From: Zea mays
Lineage: Eukaryota > Streptophyta > Magnoliopsida > Poales > Poaceae
Assembly (NCBI RefSeq): GCF_902167145.1
Contig: NC_050099.1
Span: 243,796,588 to 243,860,587, forward strand
Direction: 5' to 3'
Length of the DNA stretch: 64,000 nucleotides
Part shown: piece by piece, positions 32,130-44,382 of the stretch
Layout of the letters: each line of letters opens with the position of its first letter
How positions within the stretch are numbered: position 1 is the stretch's first letter
The notes under the pieces: generated by a model
Database searches by the model: none
Seen by the model: only the letters and a program-made list of their open reading frames with translations
What the model was told of the DNA's origin: nothing
Position numbers and translations under genes: made by a program

Positions 32130-35100
32130 ATGAAGGACAAGCGTGGGCTCGAGGACGCCGGCGACGGGCGCCCTGATGCCAAGAGGCCGCGGCCTCCGGC
32201 TCTGGCCAGGTGAGGAGCCCTCCGGATTCCACTTTTGGCCTTTTGGGCGTGTTTAGCTTCGTGATGCGCATGAGTGGGGAGCACTAGCGGGAGCCCTACT
32301 GACTTACAGTATTGTACTTGTACACAATCGGAAACTTGGTTCTGGATTACTTTCCCGCTGATCTTTTATGGTAGTGAGCGCCAGTGGAAATGGCCCCGGC
32401 CCCCGTGTGTTTTTTCTCGTCTCCCACTTGTCTTGGGTGACCTCAACTCGAGCTGGAATCATCATCTTCAGTGGCTACTGGTCTGTGCTTAGAGCAGCGT
32501 TTAGGGTGGTGTTTGGTGCAGGCTGTTGGACGATTGGCTGGAATGAACTGGTTTGCTGGATCGTGGGATTTGGAAGAAATATTGATCTTTGTTGTGTGCG
32601 TGGTAGATTTTTTATGCAGTAGCCATAGTCGCAACTCATGGAACCATGTGCCTTTGCATGGAATATTCATAGTGAGTGCTACCTTGTCCAAAATGGAAAG
32701 TATTTGTATCGTTACTGTCGACCTAACGGCCTACGTGTTAGTTGGACACGAGTAATAACGTCGGCAAATTCGGTAACGCTCCCTGTTTATTTCAATAGTT
32801 TAAGTAACCGCTGTCGAGTGTGCATTACCAGGTAAGCAAAGGAATCAAGCCCAGCATGGTTGGTTAAAGGGTGTAATACTGTAGTTCAGTGATTGCGTGC
32901 TCAGCCAACACAAGTTCAAGTTCTATTCAATATGGATTTGGGTGCCTGTTTCTTCTTAATGTAAAGTCACTTGATTTTTCCAAGTTTGGTGTACGTTTCC
33001 AGGAAGTATGTAAAAATCTCAAGTGAAATTAGAGCATGGTAGCCTATGCAAACATACAATGTTGGTGAGTATGAGTCTAGATGGATTCAGGGACACATGG
33101 ATTTCTGTAGTACAGTAAGTAGGAATAGATTTATCTGTGTAATAATCAGTGTTATAGTTCAGTTACATATACAGTATACCTGTATTCTATTTGCAAACGC
33201 AAGTTGAAGATTGAACCTTGTGTTAAACTTCTCATGTTTTTTGAGAGTGCTGAACACCATGTTAATAGTTTTAGTGAATACCTTTGCTGTTTCGATTTGA
33301 GTTACAGACTCCAGATTGCCACACAATCAGATTAAGAAAATTTAGTTGTTGCACTTTTTCTTCTGACAGCATGAGAACCCGAATTTCATTACTTCACAAC
33401 AATGAAATTACAGCAAGTTAAAAGATCCAACTCTGCAGCTAGCAACTAAACGAGGAAAACACTAACACACCTAAGCACACAGGGCTTAACACGTGCAGCA
33501 TGCCCCCAGTCCTGAAACGTTCAAAACACTTTTTAACTAATAACTATTCTAAAATGCCAAAACAGTTCCGACACTAACGAAGCATAAAATGAAAATGCCG
33601 CAGGCACGTTACATGTCCCCTCAGAGAAGGACTACAGCTTGCAGGCGTTACTTATCATGCTTGGCCACCCCTTTAAGTAGCCATTGCTTCATGCACGTCC
33701 AACCTTCCTTGCATAGTTGTTGCAATTGTATGGATATAGATTTTCTGTTGTTGACAGAACTTGCTCTCTTGCTTGCTTGGCGTTTTATTTTAACTTATTA
33801 ATAACAGAATAATCGGTGACCTATCACATTCTATTTGTTGTAAACGGTCTGTCTGTCTACCATGCAGTGTTATTGTTGAAGCGTTAAAGGTGGATAGTCT
33901 GCAGAGGCTCTGCTCATCATTGGAACCAATTCTTCGTAGAGTAGTAAGAACATCATGTAGAAACTATTCATCAAGCACATATGCATCCATTCCTTTATTT
34001 GGCTGACTTTGGTCTTCATTTACTTGATAGGTCAGTGAAGAAGTGGAGCGCGCACTGGGCAAACTTGGCCCTGCAACAATCGGTGGAAGGTAAGCTATTC
34101 CACATATACGTGGCCAATGGGCCGTGCCAGGCCAGCCCGGCCCGAACCCGTCATGGGCCGGGCCAAAATAAACGGGCCGAGGCACGGCCCGGTTAAATGT
34201 CGGGTCGTGCCGGGCCGGCACATGGGCCTGCGTCGCAGCCCAAGCACGGCACTATTTGCTTTAATCGGGCCGTGCCGGGCCGTAGTGCCGTGCTGGGCTT
34301 TCGTGTCGTGCTGGCCCAATACCCACATCGCAAACGCCCATTCAAATATTGATCCATTCTAGTTTACAACCTTACAGATCAACAACATGAAAACTGAAAT
34401 AGTAAATTACAGTTTGTAGCATGCACATTGAGATAGCCACACAAGAAAACAAGCATTAAATGTACAACCATAAGAAATAGACCTATAGACATATAGTCCA
34501 GTAGTCCAGCCATTACAACACACAAGCCATACCAGCCATTACAGCACACAGGTCATAAAATAGATACATGTTTACCATCAGGCATACAGGAGACATCAAA
34601 AAATAGATCACCATGCTTTATAAAGAGCTATTTACATTGGTTGCCTCGTTAAAAACCTTTAGGTAAAACCCCATTTCAACTACATGGGGACAAAACCCTA
34701 AAGGGAAAAAGAGTACAACCTAGCTCTTTTAGTGATCATGTCCATCTCCACCACCAACACAAGTAGATCCTTCTTCTTGTGCATCAAGATACATGTTTGC
34801 CATTAGCTCTTCAAGATCTTTGTTCTCAACACAGTGTTGCTGCCGAACAGCAGCTTGCTCCCAATCCTTGGCCAGGGACAACATCTCCACATGTTCTGGT
34901 GTTAGACTTCGCCGTCGTTCCTCGATCAACCTGCCACATAAACTAAAAGCCGACTCAGAAGAAATAGTGGATACGGGCACAGTTAAGACATCTTTAGCTA
35001 GAATTGATAAAATTGGATAGGTTCTTTTATGATCACGCCACCAACTAAGTACGCTAAATGAATCATCAAACTCAGTAAGAGGATCACTATCTAGATAAGA

Positions 35101-38100
35101 TGATAACTAGTGCATTCATAATGCGCTCAGCAATATTAGAACCACAATGAGATACATCAATTAATCGCATACCAATAATTCTTTTTTCTAACTCCCAAGC
35201 ATCATTAACGAAGTGCACTACCACACTAAGGTAGTCTTCCTTAGCGTTACCACTCCATATGTCCGATGTCAAACAAACACATGTAGCCTTAGCTAACAAA
35301 TTTTTTACCTCAGACACCTTAGCATGAAAATAAGTTTCAAGATCCCTAGTAGTGCTCTGTCTAGAAACACGTTGAAAACGAGGGTTATGAGCAAACCTAA
35401 TATATTCCTCAAAAGCATCAGTAGCACCAATGTTCAATGGAAGATCAAGTCTAGCAATCAACCGACACAACTGAGTCCTAGCATTTACAGGATCATACTC
35501 AAAATGATGCACATGACCATCAGCTGTATAATGTAAATGAGTTTGAGATAATGAACCAGCAGCCTCAGCCTTTCTAGTACAAGCAGCAACATGCCTCAAT
35601 AAATGACCAGTACCCCCAGTAGATTTAGCAGACAGTTCTACATTGCAAATCTTACATACAGCAGCATACCTGACTTGCTTACCATTTAAGATTTTGAATA
35701 GAGGCTTTAGATCTTTCCAAACCTCAGATGTTGATGCTCTGGTCCTCATTCTCTTGTTGTCACCACCCGCAGTGCTCTCAAGACTTGCTCCTTCGCCATC
35801 CAAACTAGCAGGACATGAGGGAGTTGAACCCAACACTGCGGCTTCCCCTTCTGCATTGCAATCATCACTAGACAAACCTGGCACACGGCCATCATCGTTG
35901 GTGGATAGTCCTAGGCGGCAAAATAGCATTCTAATTAGAGGGCTGGGCGTTGCTGCTGAGCCGTTTGGGTCTAGAAAATATTTTAAAGAGAAGGGAAGCA
36001 GTACCATCCAAAGGGGAAGTAGTCGATGGCGACAACGGCGGCGTTGCTGCACGGATGGAGGCAGGAGCAGGAGGAGTAGGACGTAGTGCCGCGGGAGACA
36101 CAAGGGAGCGCCGAACCCGCTCCCTCTGCTGAGCAGTCGATGCTTGGGCCCGCGGTGGAAGAGATCCGGATCCGACCGGCTCGCGAGTCTCCATTAGAGG
36201 GGCGGTGCTCACTGCTGGGCTGGGCGGCTGGAGGTACTGCGGTGGCCGGTGGGCGGCTGGGCCTGCGCCCTGCGGTGGGAGCGGTGGCGAGGGTGGATGG
36301 CGCCCTGGCGGCTGGCGGTTGCGGTGCGAACGTGCGGTATGCGGTACGCCGTACGCGTACGCCGGTAGTGCGGTGGCGAGAAAGCTGGGCGGCTGCCGGC
36401 TGGAGTGCGGCTGCGGACCTGCGGTACTGCGGTAGTGCGGTGGCGAGCGACGGAGCGGCTGCCGAGGGAAGCGAGCGACGGAGCGGGCGAGCGGCTGTCG
36501 GGTGCCGGCTGGCGGCGAGGGAAGCGAGCGAGCGACGGAGAGACCGAGAGACTAGCGATTAGCGAAGAAGCGAGTTAGGGTTAGGTTTTGGACGGCGGCC
36601 GCTGCGGCGCTGCCTTCCTACGGACCGCGGACGCGGGCACTGCGGCGGTATATGTATTAGGTATTTAGATTTTAGGGTTAGGGCGTTAGGCGGTTAGAGG
36701 CTTAGAGCCTGCGGACGTGCGAAGCTGGGCCGTCTGGGCCGTTTGGCGCTGCCGAGTGCCCGAGTTCGACTGATGAGGCTTGCCGCTGCCGATTGGGCCG
36801 GTCTGGCTGGCTGGGCTGCCTGCTAGTCGGGCCATAAATGGACCGGGCCGGGTCGTGCTGGGCTTTTTGGGCCGAACGGGCCAATCAGCGGGCTAAATGG
36901 GCCGTCGCTAATCGTGTCGTGCTCGTGCTGCCCAACAGGCTTGCCTCTAAGCCCAAGCACGGCCCATGATGGGCCTCGTGCCGACCCAGGCACGAATATA
37001 TCGTGCCGTGTCGTGCTCGTGTCGTGTCAAAATAGTCGTGTTTCGTGCTGGCCCATATAGCCCGGCCCGTTTGGCCACCTATACCACATAGGCTAAATGC
37101 ATATTCCTTTAAGTTCTTCTACTGATCCTTCTGCATTAATAGCATCCTAGCAGTGTGTAATCCTATCCTTCAAATTAGGCAGAATTATACACATTAGCTT
37201 TGTGCCTATATTCTAGATATAAATTCACAAGACATTCTTTTTCTTACTCAGTTAAACACTGTTAGTAGTGAGTGGCAGTATCATCAATGACCTATTCATG
37301 GAGCCTGTTTTAAGAATAAATCATTTTCCTTCACTTGCCATTCTGAGTAGATTGCAATCCAAATAAGGAATCATGTTGATGCTAACAATTTTTTCCTCTC
37401 CTTTTAATATAACAGGCCTTCCCCAAAGCGAATTGAAGGTCCAAATGGAAGAACTCTGCAACTCGAATTCCGAACAAGGCTGTCACTTCCCCTTTTTACT
37501 GGAGGAAAAGTTGAAGGGGAGCAGGGAGCTGCAATTCATGTTGTTTTGTTTGATGCTGGCACTGGCTGTGTTGTATCCTCTGGACCAGAGTCGTCTGCCA
37601 AACTTGACATCGTTGTTCTAGAAGGTGATTTCAACAATGAAGATGAGGAGGGCTGGACCGGAGAAGAGTTTGACAGTCACGTTGTGAAGGAGCGTGAGGG
37701 AAAGCGGCCTATTTTAACTGGTGATCTACAAGTCACACTAAAAGAAGGTGTGGGGACAGTTGGGGAGCTTACATTCACAGATAACTCTAGCTGGATAAGG
37801 AGTAGGAAATTCAGACTTGGCTTGAAGATTGCCTCAGGATTTTGTGAGGGTGTTCGCATTCGTGAGGCAAAAACAGAAGCCTTTATGGTTAAGGACCATA
37901 GAGGAGAATGTAAGTCCCAAAAATGTATCTGTGTACTGTATTCCCACTTGACATATATCTAAACTATTTCAATTTCATTTATCTAGTGTACAAGAAGCAC
38001 TATCCACCTACACTGAAAGATGAGGTCTGGAGGTTGGAAAAAATAGGGAAGGATGGGTCATTCCATAAGAGGCTGAACAAATCTGGAATATCTACAGTTG

Positions 38101-39981
38101 AGGATTTCCTTAGGCTTGTGGTTCGGGATCCACAGAAATTACGCAGTGTAAGTTTGTGTGTGCAGTGTTATTAACTTATTCTTACTATACTTTCATGTGT
38201 TTTGGTTGCTGATTATAAATGCTATTCTGTGATAGATACTTGGAAGTGGTATGTCCAACAAAATGTGGGAAACCCTTGTGGAGCATGCAAAGACTTGTAC
38301 CTTAAGTGGAAAATATTACATATACTATTCTGATGAGACTAGAAGTATTGGTGCTATTTTCAACAACATCTATGCATTCTGTGGGTTGATTTCTGGCGAG
38401 CAGTTTTATTCATCTGAGAGTCTTGATGATAGCCAAAAGGTCAGTATTGTTATCAACTTAACATATATTCAGGATATTGAGTGACATTACAAATGTTTAA
38501 GTTGTTTCCCAAGATAGAACTAACTTGCATACCGATGCTATTCTTTGAAAACTATGCGAGATGCTGTTTTTAGAAACCATGCAAATTCGGTACAAGAATT
38601 GTCAACCTGTGAGCTTAGAAATCTCAATAGATTGCAGTTCAAACATGGTGTTATGTTACATGGATTGATAATCTAGATATTTCTTTACATTCCATTCTAC
38701 ACAAGGATGATGAGGTTGAAAATGTGTTTTTTAAGTTTCCACTGTCCAGAACTTCCATATCACCTGCATGGAAGGTGTCATCAAATTTTTGAGAAGTCCA
38801 TGAATTATGACCACTTCACTAAATGTGTCAGAGCTCTTATGGCCTTCTATAGATGCAGGCATGCTGCATGCAGCTATTCTTGAAAAGTATGAGCTTGTAG
38901 TAATTTCCTACTCAATTGAAGTAGCTCTCTTTTCATTGCTTAGATGATTCTTTTTTCTATACAAACGCAACTGACTAGAACTTCATTGTTCTTTACAGCT
39001 GTTTGCTGATGCATTGGTAAAGAAAGCATACGATAACTGGATGTATGTCATTGAATATGATGGCAAAGGTCTTTTGAACCCTAAACCAAAGAAAAAGTCT
39101 GCATCCACTGGTCAAGTGGAGACACATGCTCCTGCGGGTGGCCCGACTTCATATCAACAATACCTCTCTTCGATGAGCATGCCAGGGCCATCACCATCAG
39201 GTGAGCAGCATCTGAGGCTCAGATACAATTAACAGAGCTCTATTATCTTGATCGTTTCAGTTTGTAGCTTATGTTAACTGGAAACCCTAATTGTTGTTGT
39301 AAGTACATTGATATGGATATTTAGTTTGATACAAAGGCTTTAAGATATGTAAATATGCTACTTCAGTATAGTGAGCCTTTGAAATTTGAATGCAGTGCTC
39401 TCTATAATTTTTTTTCAGGTGGAACTGATTCTGCAGGGTATGGCGTCGACCAAAGCGCAACACATCCATCTCAGCTGCAGAGTTCATCCGCCAATGTCCA
39501 GGCACCATATGATGACACATTTTCGTTCTTACCACCTAACATGCTGACAGGGTCTGCAAATGATGCCATGGGTCTGGAACTGGGCCAGTTGCAGCAAGTA
39601 ACTTCTCAAGGCCAGACAATTCAGCCAGCAAACGTGGGATATGGTGATTGGCCCAGGAACCGTGACAGTCAGTATCCTGATGACTTCACTGAGGACATTC
39701 GCGTTAAGAGCCACCAGTTGCTCGAGGGCGAGGACATGCAGCAGCTGCTGAGGGTCTTCAGCATGGGTGGAGCTTCTGGCAGTTTGCCAGACGACACCTT
39801 CAATTTCCAGTCCTACATGCCCTCTCCGTTGCCCAACCTCGGGTTCGAAACTGAGCGTAGCCATTCGTCTGGCAAAGCTGTTGTTGGCTGGCTCAAGATC
39901 AAGGCGGCGATGAGGTGGGGAATCTTCGTCAGGAAGAAAGCTGCCGAGAGAAGGGCGCAGCTAGTCGAACTGGAGGATTGA
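32130..39981 (+). CDS. CBP60-family calmodulin-binding protein, 612 residues
   Basis: Plant-specific DNA-binding transcription regulator that responds to Ca2+/calmodulin, usually in immunity and salicylate signalling, acting in the nucleus. Coding exons: 32130-32209, 33868-33943, 34031-34089, 37416-37909, 37987-38147, 38236-38439, 38999-39200, 39419-39981. All introns are GT-AG and the phases add up to 613 codons with TGA at 39979-39981. The start MKDKRGLED is followed by a KRPRPP nuclear-signal-like run. The conserved core is clear: [48 protein letters not shown]. The C-terminal basic helix [20 protein letters not shown] is a likely calmodulin-binding site, which points to the CBP60a-f type rather than CBP60g. 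Intron 3 (3.3 kb) holds a hAT transposon. Confidence 0.93.
34729..35091 (-). pseudogene. hAT transposase, C-terminal dimerisation part
   Basis: Reads [25 protein letters not shown] and then the signature [18 protein letters not shown] followed by the [12 protein letters not shown] run, the hAT C-terminal (hATC) domain. It is in a different frame from the N-terminal part and joined to it by a deletion. Confidence 0.85.
35087..35929 (-). pseudogene. hAT transposase, N-terminal BED-finger part
   Basis: From a plausible Met at 35929. A BED-type zinc finger ([15 protein letters not shown] ... [11 protein letters not shown]) is followed by the start of the catalytic region ([20 protein letters not shown], holding a conserved Asp). 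The reading stops at 35087, after IAERIMNAL. Roughly 300 residues of the RNase H-like core and insertion domain are missing before the C-terminal part. Confidence 0.85.
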
Positions 39982-40699
39982 CACCGTGGCTTTACAATGG
40001 TCAAGGTTGCCTTGTAGATTACTAGTAGTTATCTGCCCCCATACCTTCCTGTTACCGTTTAAACAAGTTTCTGAAACTCTTTTCTGAAATGTACAACGAG
40101 TAGTTCTACTATTTTCTTGTACAGAATTCACCTTGTTTTGATTGTGTTAGTTGTGGAACATTGCTCTGCTAAGTTTGACACATGACTGGACCCGTATGCT
40201 TGTGTATCTTATTTTCCATAGCTCTTCAGTGCAGAATGTACCGCAACGATGCGAATTAATCCAAAGATTATGTGTACATGTTGATGCCTTGCCTTTTGAA
40301 GTATGTTCTTGCAAAAACCTCTTCCTGGTTTTAGGGTTTAATCTGTTGAAGGTAAAGCTCCTGAGACTCTCTCTAGCAACAACCTGTGAAGGGTTAGGGT
40401 TCTGTCCGCCGAATTCAGCATTTCTCGAGCTCCTCTCTAGCTCAAGCAAGGGATGCTAAGATGTGTCCTGTAAAATACTGGAGCGTACGAACGAAGATCT
40501 AGAGGCTCCTCTATAGCTGGTTGCCGAGGCCACGATAGACTGTTGAGTACACAGCCTAAGCCTAAGGAGTAGATGACGTGCAGCATGAATACACGGAGGA
40601 GCGCACTGACAAAATATTATATTAATAAAATGAAAAGGATACAGAGGATATATATAGAGAATATTGTTGGATAAGTTGAAAATATGGAGGAAAAATCTT
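39982..40699 (+). other. CBP60 3' UTR and downstream spacer
   Basis: AT-rich sequence with likely polyadenylation context to about 40150. Beyond that I see no gene. Confidence 0.45.
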
Positions 40700-40702
40700 T
40701 TA

Positions 40703-41077
40703 CACTGCGTTTGGATGCTGGTATTAAAACACAGATTTTGGATTTGGAATTGGTAAAGCCGAACTCTACCGGTTGGATGCTCACGGAATTCGGAACTGGA
40801 AATCCGTCCCAATTTCCCTGGGATTCAACTACAACCTGCACCTCTCCTCTTCAAAACTAGTTTGGGAGTCCAAAAACCGGAGAGAATTAGAGGGGCTAAA
40901 ACCACATTCTTATTCAAAATTGAATAAGGAGAAGATTTTAGCCCCTTCAATCCTCTTCGGTTTTATTGCTCCCAAACTAGCCCTCAATATCGAGTCCTGC
41001 ACCTTCGTTTTGCTCAGAATTTCCCTGCACCACCTATCCAATTCCTTGCCACCAAATTCTAACATCCAAACCAAGCC
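40703..41077. mobile_element. Tourist-like MITE, 375 bp
   Basis: TTA duplications (40700-40702, 41078-41080) flank inverted ends CACTGCGTTTGGATG (left) and GGCTTGGTTTGGATG (right, other strand). No coding capacity. Confidence 0.7.
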
Positions 41078-41080
41078 TTA

Positions 41081-41352
41081 GAGTGTTCTATAAAATACAG
41101 AATATTTCTTTACAGGATAAGATTTAGACGATGTTGCTGAAGACAGCCTGACAGAGGCTGAGGATGTAGGCTTGTAGCGGTGTAGCCCCCTATGGCCTCC
41201 GAACCCTTGGAGCAACATTATTATTTCGTGAATGAAATAAACATAGTACTCCCAAACATTCCTATGTACATCCCAAGTGAGTACTTAGATCACTATTAGT
41301 TAGTTGTCTTGCTATGGTTTCTATATATCACTAGCATATAGTCTATGCTAGT
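41081..41352. other. Spacer before the Tekay-like element, no gene
   Basis: Short AT-rich spacer. A small inverted repeat, CACTAGCATA / TATGCTAGTG, lies at about 41328-41354 just outside the insertion point. Confidence 0.45.
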
Positions 41353-41501
41353 GTTACTGTAACGCCCCGAATTTTGCAGTTGAATTTTTTCTTTTCTTTA
41401 CTCGCCAAAATTCGGGCGTTACCTTTTCCTTTTCTTTTTCCCCTCGCTAAACCTTGACCTTTTTCAAAGTTTAGCGGGATTCGGTTTGGAATTCCCGTAT
41501 G

Positions 41502-41509
41502 TATAAAAA
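41502..41509 (+). promoter_or_regulatory. TATA box in Tekay-like 5' LTR
   Basis: TATAAAAA in GTATGTATAAAAACCCT. The predicted start is about 30 bases downstream. The copy in the 3' LTR is 50562-50569. Confidence 0.7.
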
Positions 41510-42737
41510 CCCTAAATACTTTATGTTGTTTGATGCACCATGCCGCCCTTGCATTTTTGGTTGTTTGAAAGTGCAATCGCATTCATCTAAAAGATCGGAT
41601 TTCGAGAACAAGCGGAAAATCTTTTATCTTTCTTTCTCTCTCTTTCTCTCTCCCCTTTCTCTCTCTCTCCCGCGCCCTGGGCCGACCCCGGCCGGCCCAG
41701 CCGCCCCCTGGCGCCCCCCCTTGGGCCCAATTGGCCCAAGCCGCCCCCCCCACCCCCTCTATTTTTCCCAATTCTCTCTCCCTCCCTCTCATTTTCTCTC
41801 ATTTTCTCTCCCTCACCCTAAGCCGCCGCCGCCCCTGCCCCCTACCCTAGGCCGCCGCGCCGCCCCCTGCCGCCGGCCGCCCCTCGCCGTCGATCCCCGC
41901 CGGTGAGCCCCCTCCCCCTCCTCCCTCTCCTCCCTCCCCTCTTCTCTCCCCACCCCCGCGCGCCCCCTGGCCGCGCCGGCAGCCGCCCCAGCCCCGCCGT
42001 GGCCCCTGGCCGCCGCTGGCCGGCCCTCGGCCGCGCCCAGCCGGCCCCGGCCGCTCCCCTGGCCGCCCTGGCCCGGCCGCTGGCCGCCCCCAGCCGCGCC
42101 CCGCCCGGCCGCCAGCCGCCCCTAGCCCGCGCCCCGGCCGCCTGGCCCCCTGGCCGCGCCCCCCTGTCCCGGGCCGGTTCAGCCGGCCTCGGCCCCGGCT
42201 CAGCCGCCCCCGGCCCCAGCTCGGCCGCCCCCCGCGCTCGGCCGCCCCAGCTCGGCCGCCTGCCCCCGGGCCGGTTCAACCGCCCCTAGGGCCGGTTCAA
42301 CCGCCCCCCCTCTGCTTTTTTTTATTTTTTTTTATTTTATTTTATTTACTTTCTGTGATCATAATTACTGTATTTTAAGTAGGCTAATCACTGTTCATGC
42401 TATGGGAAAATAGGAAGTTTAATTTAAAATTCCGTTATGCTATTGATTCACGTAGTTAATTGTTTACCCTGTGCAATGTTGATCAACTAAAAGTGATTAG
42501 GTTTCCATTAGTATATATAAATATATATAACAGAATTATTTTGTTAAAAACCAATTGTGTCATTAGTGCATAAGATTTAACCCCCTGCGAGACCTTTCCC
42601 GTTTCTTTCTAACCATAACAAATGCGTTATCGAATGTCATACTTGATGCATATTCACTTTATTTGTTATCTTGTATGGTGTACTGTTCTTTTGTATTAAA
42701 TATGTGGATGGATGTATGTATGTTTGCGCTCGCATAG

Positions 42738-42806
42738 AGAACGATCCGGTCGAAGAGCCCGAGGAATTCGCAGGAGAAGCCCCTGAGCAGCAGTCGGTTG
42801 GTGGAG
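42738..42806 (+). other. Exon-like block A in the LTR, acidic frame
   Basis: Preceded by a CGCTCGCATAG acceptor-like end and followed by GTGGAG|GCAAGT, a strong GC-type donor. In one frame it encodes NDPVEEPEEFAGEAPEQQ. Joining to block B at 43779 keeps that frame open to a stop. Prediction only. Confidence 0.45.
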
Positions 42807-43778
42807 GCAAGTGTCCTTTGACCTATCTCTGTCCTATTCATTCTTTAATTCACCTCCCGCATTACACATTTATACCTAAGGATTGACTAGCTTTTGTTAT
42901 CCATGTCCTTGTTTACCTATTTGGGTCGGATTATTACTACTTAGTCTGATGCTATTGCTCAACTCTAATCAATGAACATGATGTGATTATCTATGATACG
43001 CTGTTTTCCCGTTCTTCTTTATGATTATACTTGTGGCATTTAAGGGGACTCGAGCGGTTTCTCGAGTGCCTCTCCGTAAGGACCTGTTCTATGGATGACC
43101 GCCCGGGAAAACAGTGCAACCATGAGGGTGGAATGGGGTGCCCTTAGCTGAATAATTAGAGGATCCGGGATGTAGTTCACTTAGCCGTCGTGCCGTCAAT
43201 GGGGCTCGGTGTATGCGGCTCGCTCTGCCAAGTTTGGGTTCGCCCCTTGGGGAGGAGTGCGGTGCATTTAGGAAACCTAACGGGTGGCTACAGCCCCGGG
43301 GAATCTTTGTAAAGGCTACGTAGTGAAACCCTGCCTATTCACCTTGGTAGTGTTTAAGGGTTTGATCGGCCCGAGGCAAGAGGGAATCACGGCTTGTGGG
43401 TAAAGTGCACAACCTCTGCAGAGTGTTATGAAACTGATATATCAGCCGTGCTCACGGTTATGAGCGGCCAAGGGAGCTCCAGAGATTAGTGATACTTGAT
43501 CAGAGATATTTTGGTACAGGTGGCAATGAGATTGATGGTTCTGGTTATGATTATGGTATTGGTAAGTGGTATTCTTTCCGTTTGGAAAGGATACATTGGG
43601 TTAATAACTTGGGTTAATGTTAAAACCTGGCTTTCTACTAGTAAGTAATAACCTGACCAACTAAAAGCAACTGCTTGACTTATCCCCACATAAAGCTAGT
43701 CCACTACAGCCAAACAGGATACTTGCTGAGTATGTTGATGTGTACTCACCCTTGCTCTACACACCAAACCCCCCCCAG

Positions 43779-43864
43779 GTTGTCAGCATTGCAACCACTG
43801 CTCAGGAGAAGATGAAGCTGTGGAAGGAGACTTCCAGGAGTTCCAAGACTACGACGAGTTCTAG
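43779..43864 (+). other. Exon-like block B in the LTR, Cys-rich then acidic frame with stop
   Basis: Preceded by a poly-C CCCCCCAG acceptor. In the frame set by block A it reads GGCQHCNHCSGEDEAVEG then DFQEFQDYDEF and TAG (43862-43864). The TAG is itself followed by GTGTGG, a possible donor. In the 3' LTR the base after the acceptor differs (AAG|TTG), shifting the junction by one. Confidence 0.45.
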
Positions 43865-44126
43865 GTGTGGGTTAGCGGCAACCCCCAGTCGGCTGCCTGT
43901 GAAGGCCGTGTTATCTACGTTTCGTTTTCGCACTTTGATTTATTGTAAGAACTATATGGACGTCTCAGACGTATGATGTAATCGACTATTATTTCCCCTT
44001 TTAATACTATTTGAGCACTGTGTGATGATGTCCATGTTATGTAACTGCTGTGTACGTGAATAACTGATCCTGGCACGTACATGGTTCGCATTCGGTTTAC
44101 CTTCTAAAAACCGGGTGTGACATAAG

Positions 44127-44138
44127 TGGTATCAAAGC
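44127..44138 (+). other. Primer-binding site of Tekay-like element
   Basis: TGGTATCAAAGC, one base off the usual initiator-Met tRNA complement TGGTATCAGAGC, five bases after the LTR. Confidence 0.85.
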
Positions 44139-44382
44139 CGTGCTGACTGTAGGACCGCTAACCTAGAGTAGGATGGTCGTTTTAAGGATTATAGACCTCT
44201 GTCCCTTCCTTGACTTTGATATCCCTTCAAAAGTTGGTCCTACTGACCAAACCTATGTTCTACTACATATTATACCTTGCTGAAAATTATGTTTTATTCT
44301 GATCCTTCATTTATTTATGATTCATTACTTGCTGGTCATATTAATTCTGTTCTCACCCTTTTGCTTGTGATGTCTTTTGTAG

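Larger units (their letters stand above)
34107..37081 (-). mobile_element. Internally deleted hAT transposon in CBP60 intron 3
   Basis: The ends are inverted (TACGTGGCCAATGGGCC left, TAGGTGGCCAAACGGGCC right from the other strand). They are flanked by an imperfect duplication TTCCACATA/TACCACATA (34098-34106, 37082-37090), as for hAT 8-bp TSDs. Subterminal regions are packed with GGGCCGTGC-type motifs (34120-34320, 36780-37075), the likely transposase-binding repeats. Only the two ends of a transposase gene remain, so it cannot move itself. Confidence 0.85.
41358..44122 (+). repeat. 5' LTR of Tekay-like element (2765 bp)
   Basis: Contains the TATA box (41502-41509), a pyrimidine tract (41627-41680), a C/G-rich island of CCGCCCC and GGCCGG repeats (41680-42315), then AT-rich sequence with exon-like blocks at 42738-42806 and 43779-43864. 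Shares landmarks with the solo LTR at 13312-16708. Confidence 0.95.

Noticed and set aside
31452..32133. Two long overlapping ORFs (207 and 221 codons) upstream of CBP60
   Set aside because: GC-rich promoter and leader; three frames open at once, no domain, and the CBP60 start at 32130 fits the family.
36086..36562. 158-codon Ala/Arg/Gly-rich ORF in the CBP60 intron
   Set aside because: It lies in the GC-rich leader part of the hAT element, antisense to the transposase remains, and has no motif.
41499..42289. Pro/Ala-rich ORFs in the Tekay-like LTR (and copies at 50559-51359)
   Set aside because: Produced by C/G-rich repeats; frames differ between the two LTRs because of indels.
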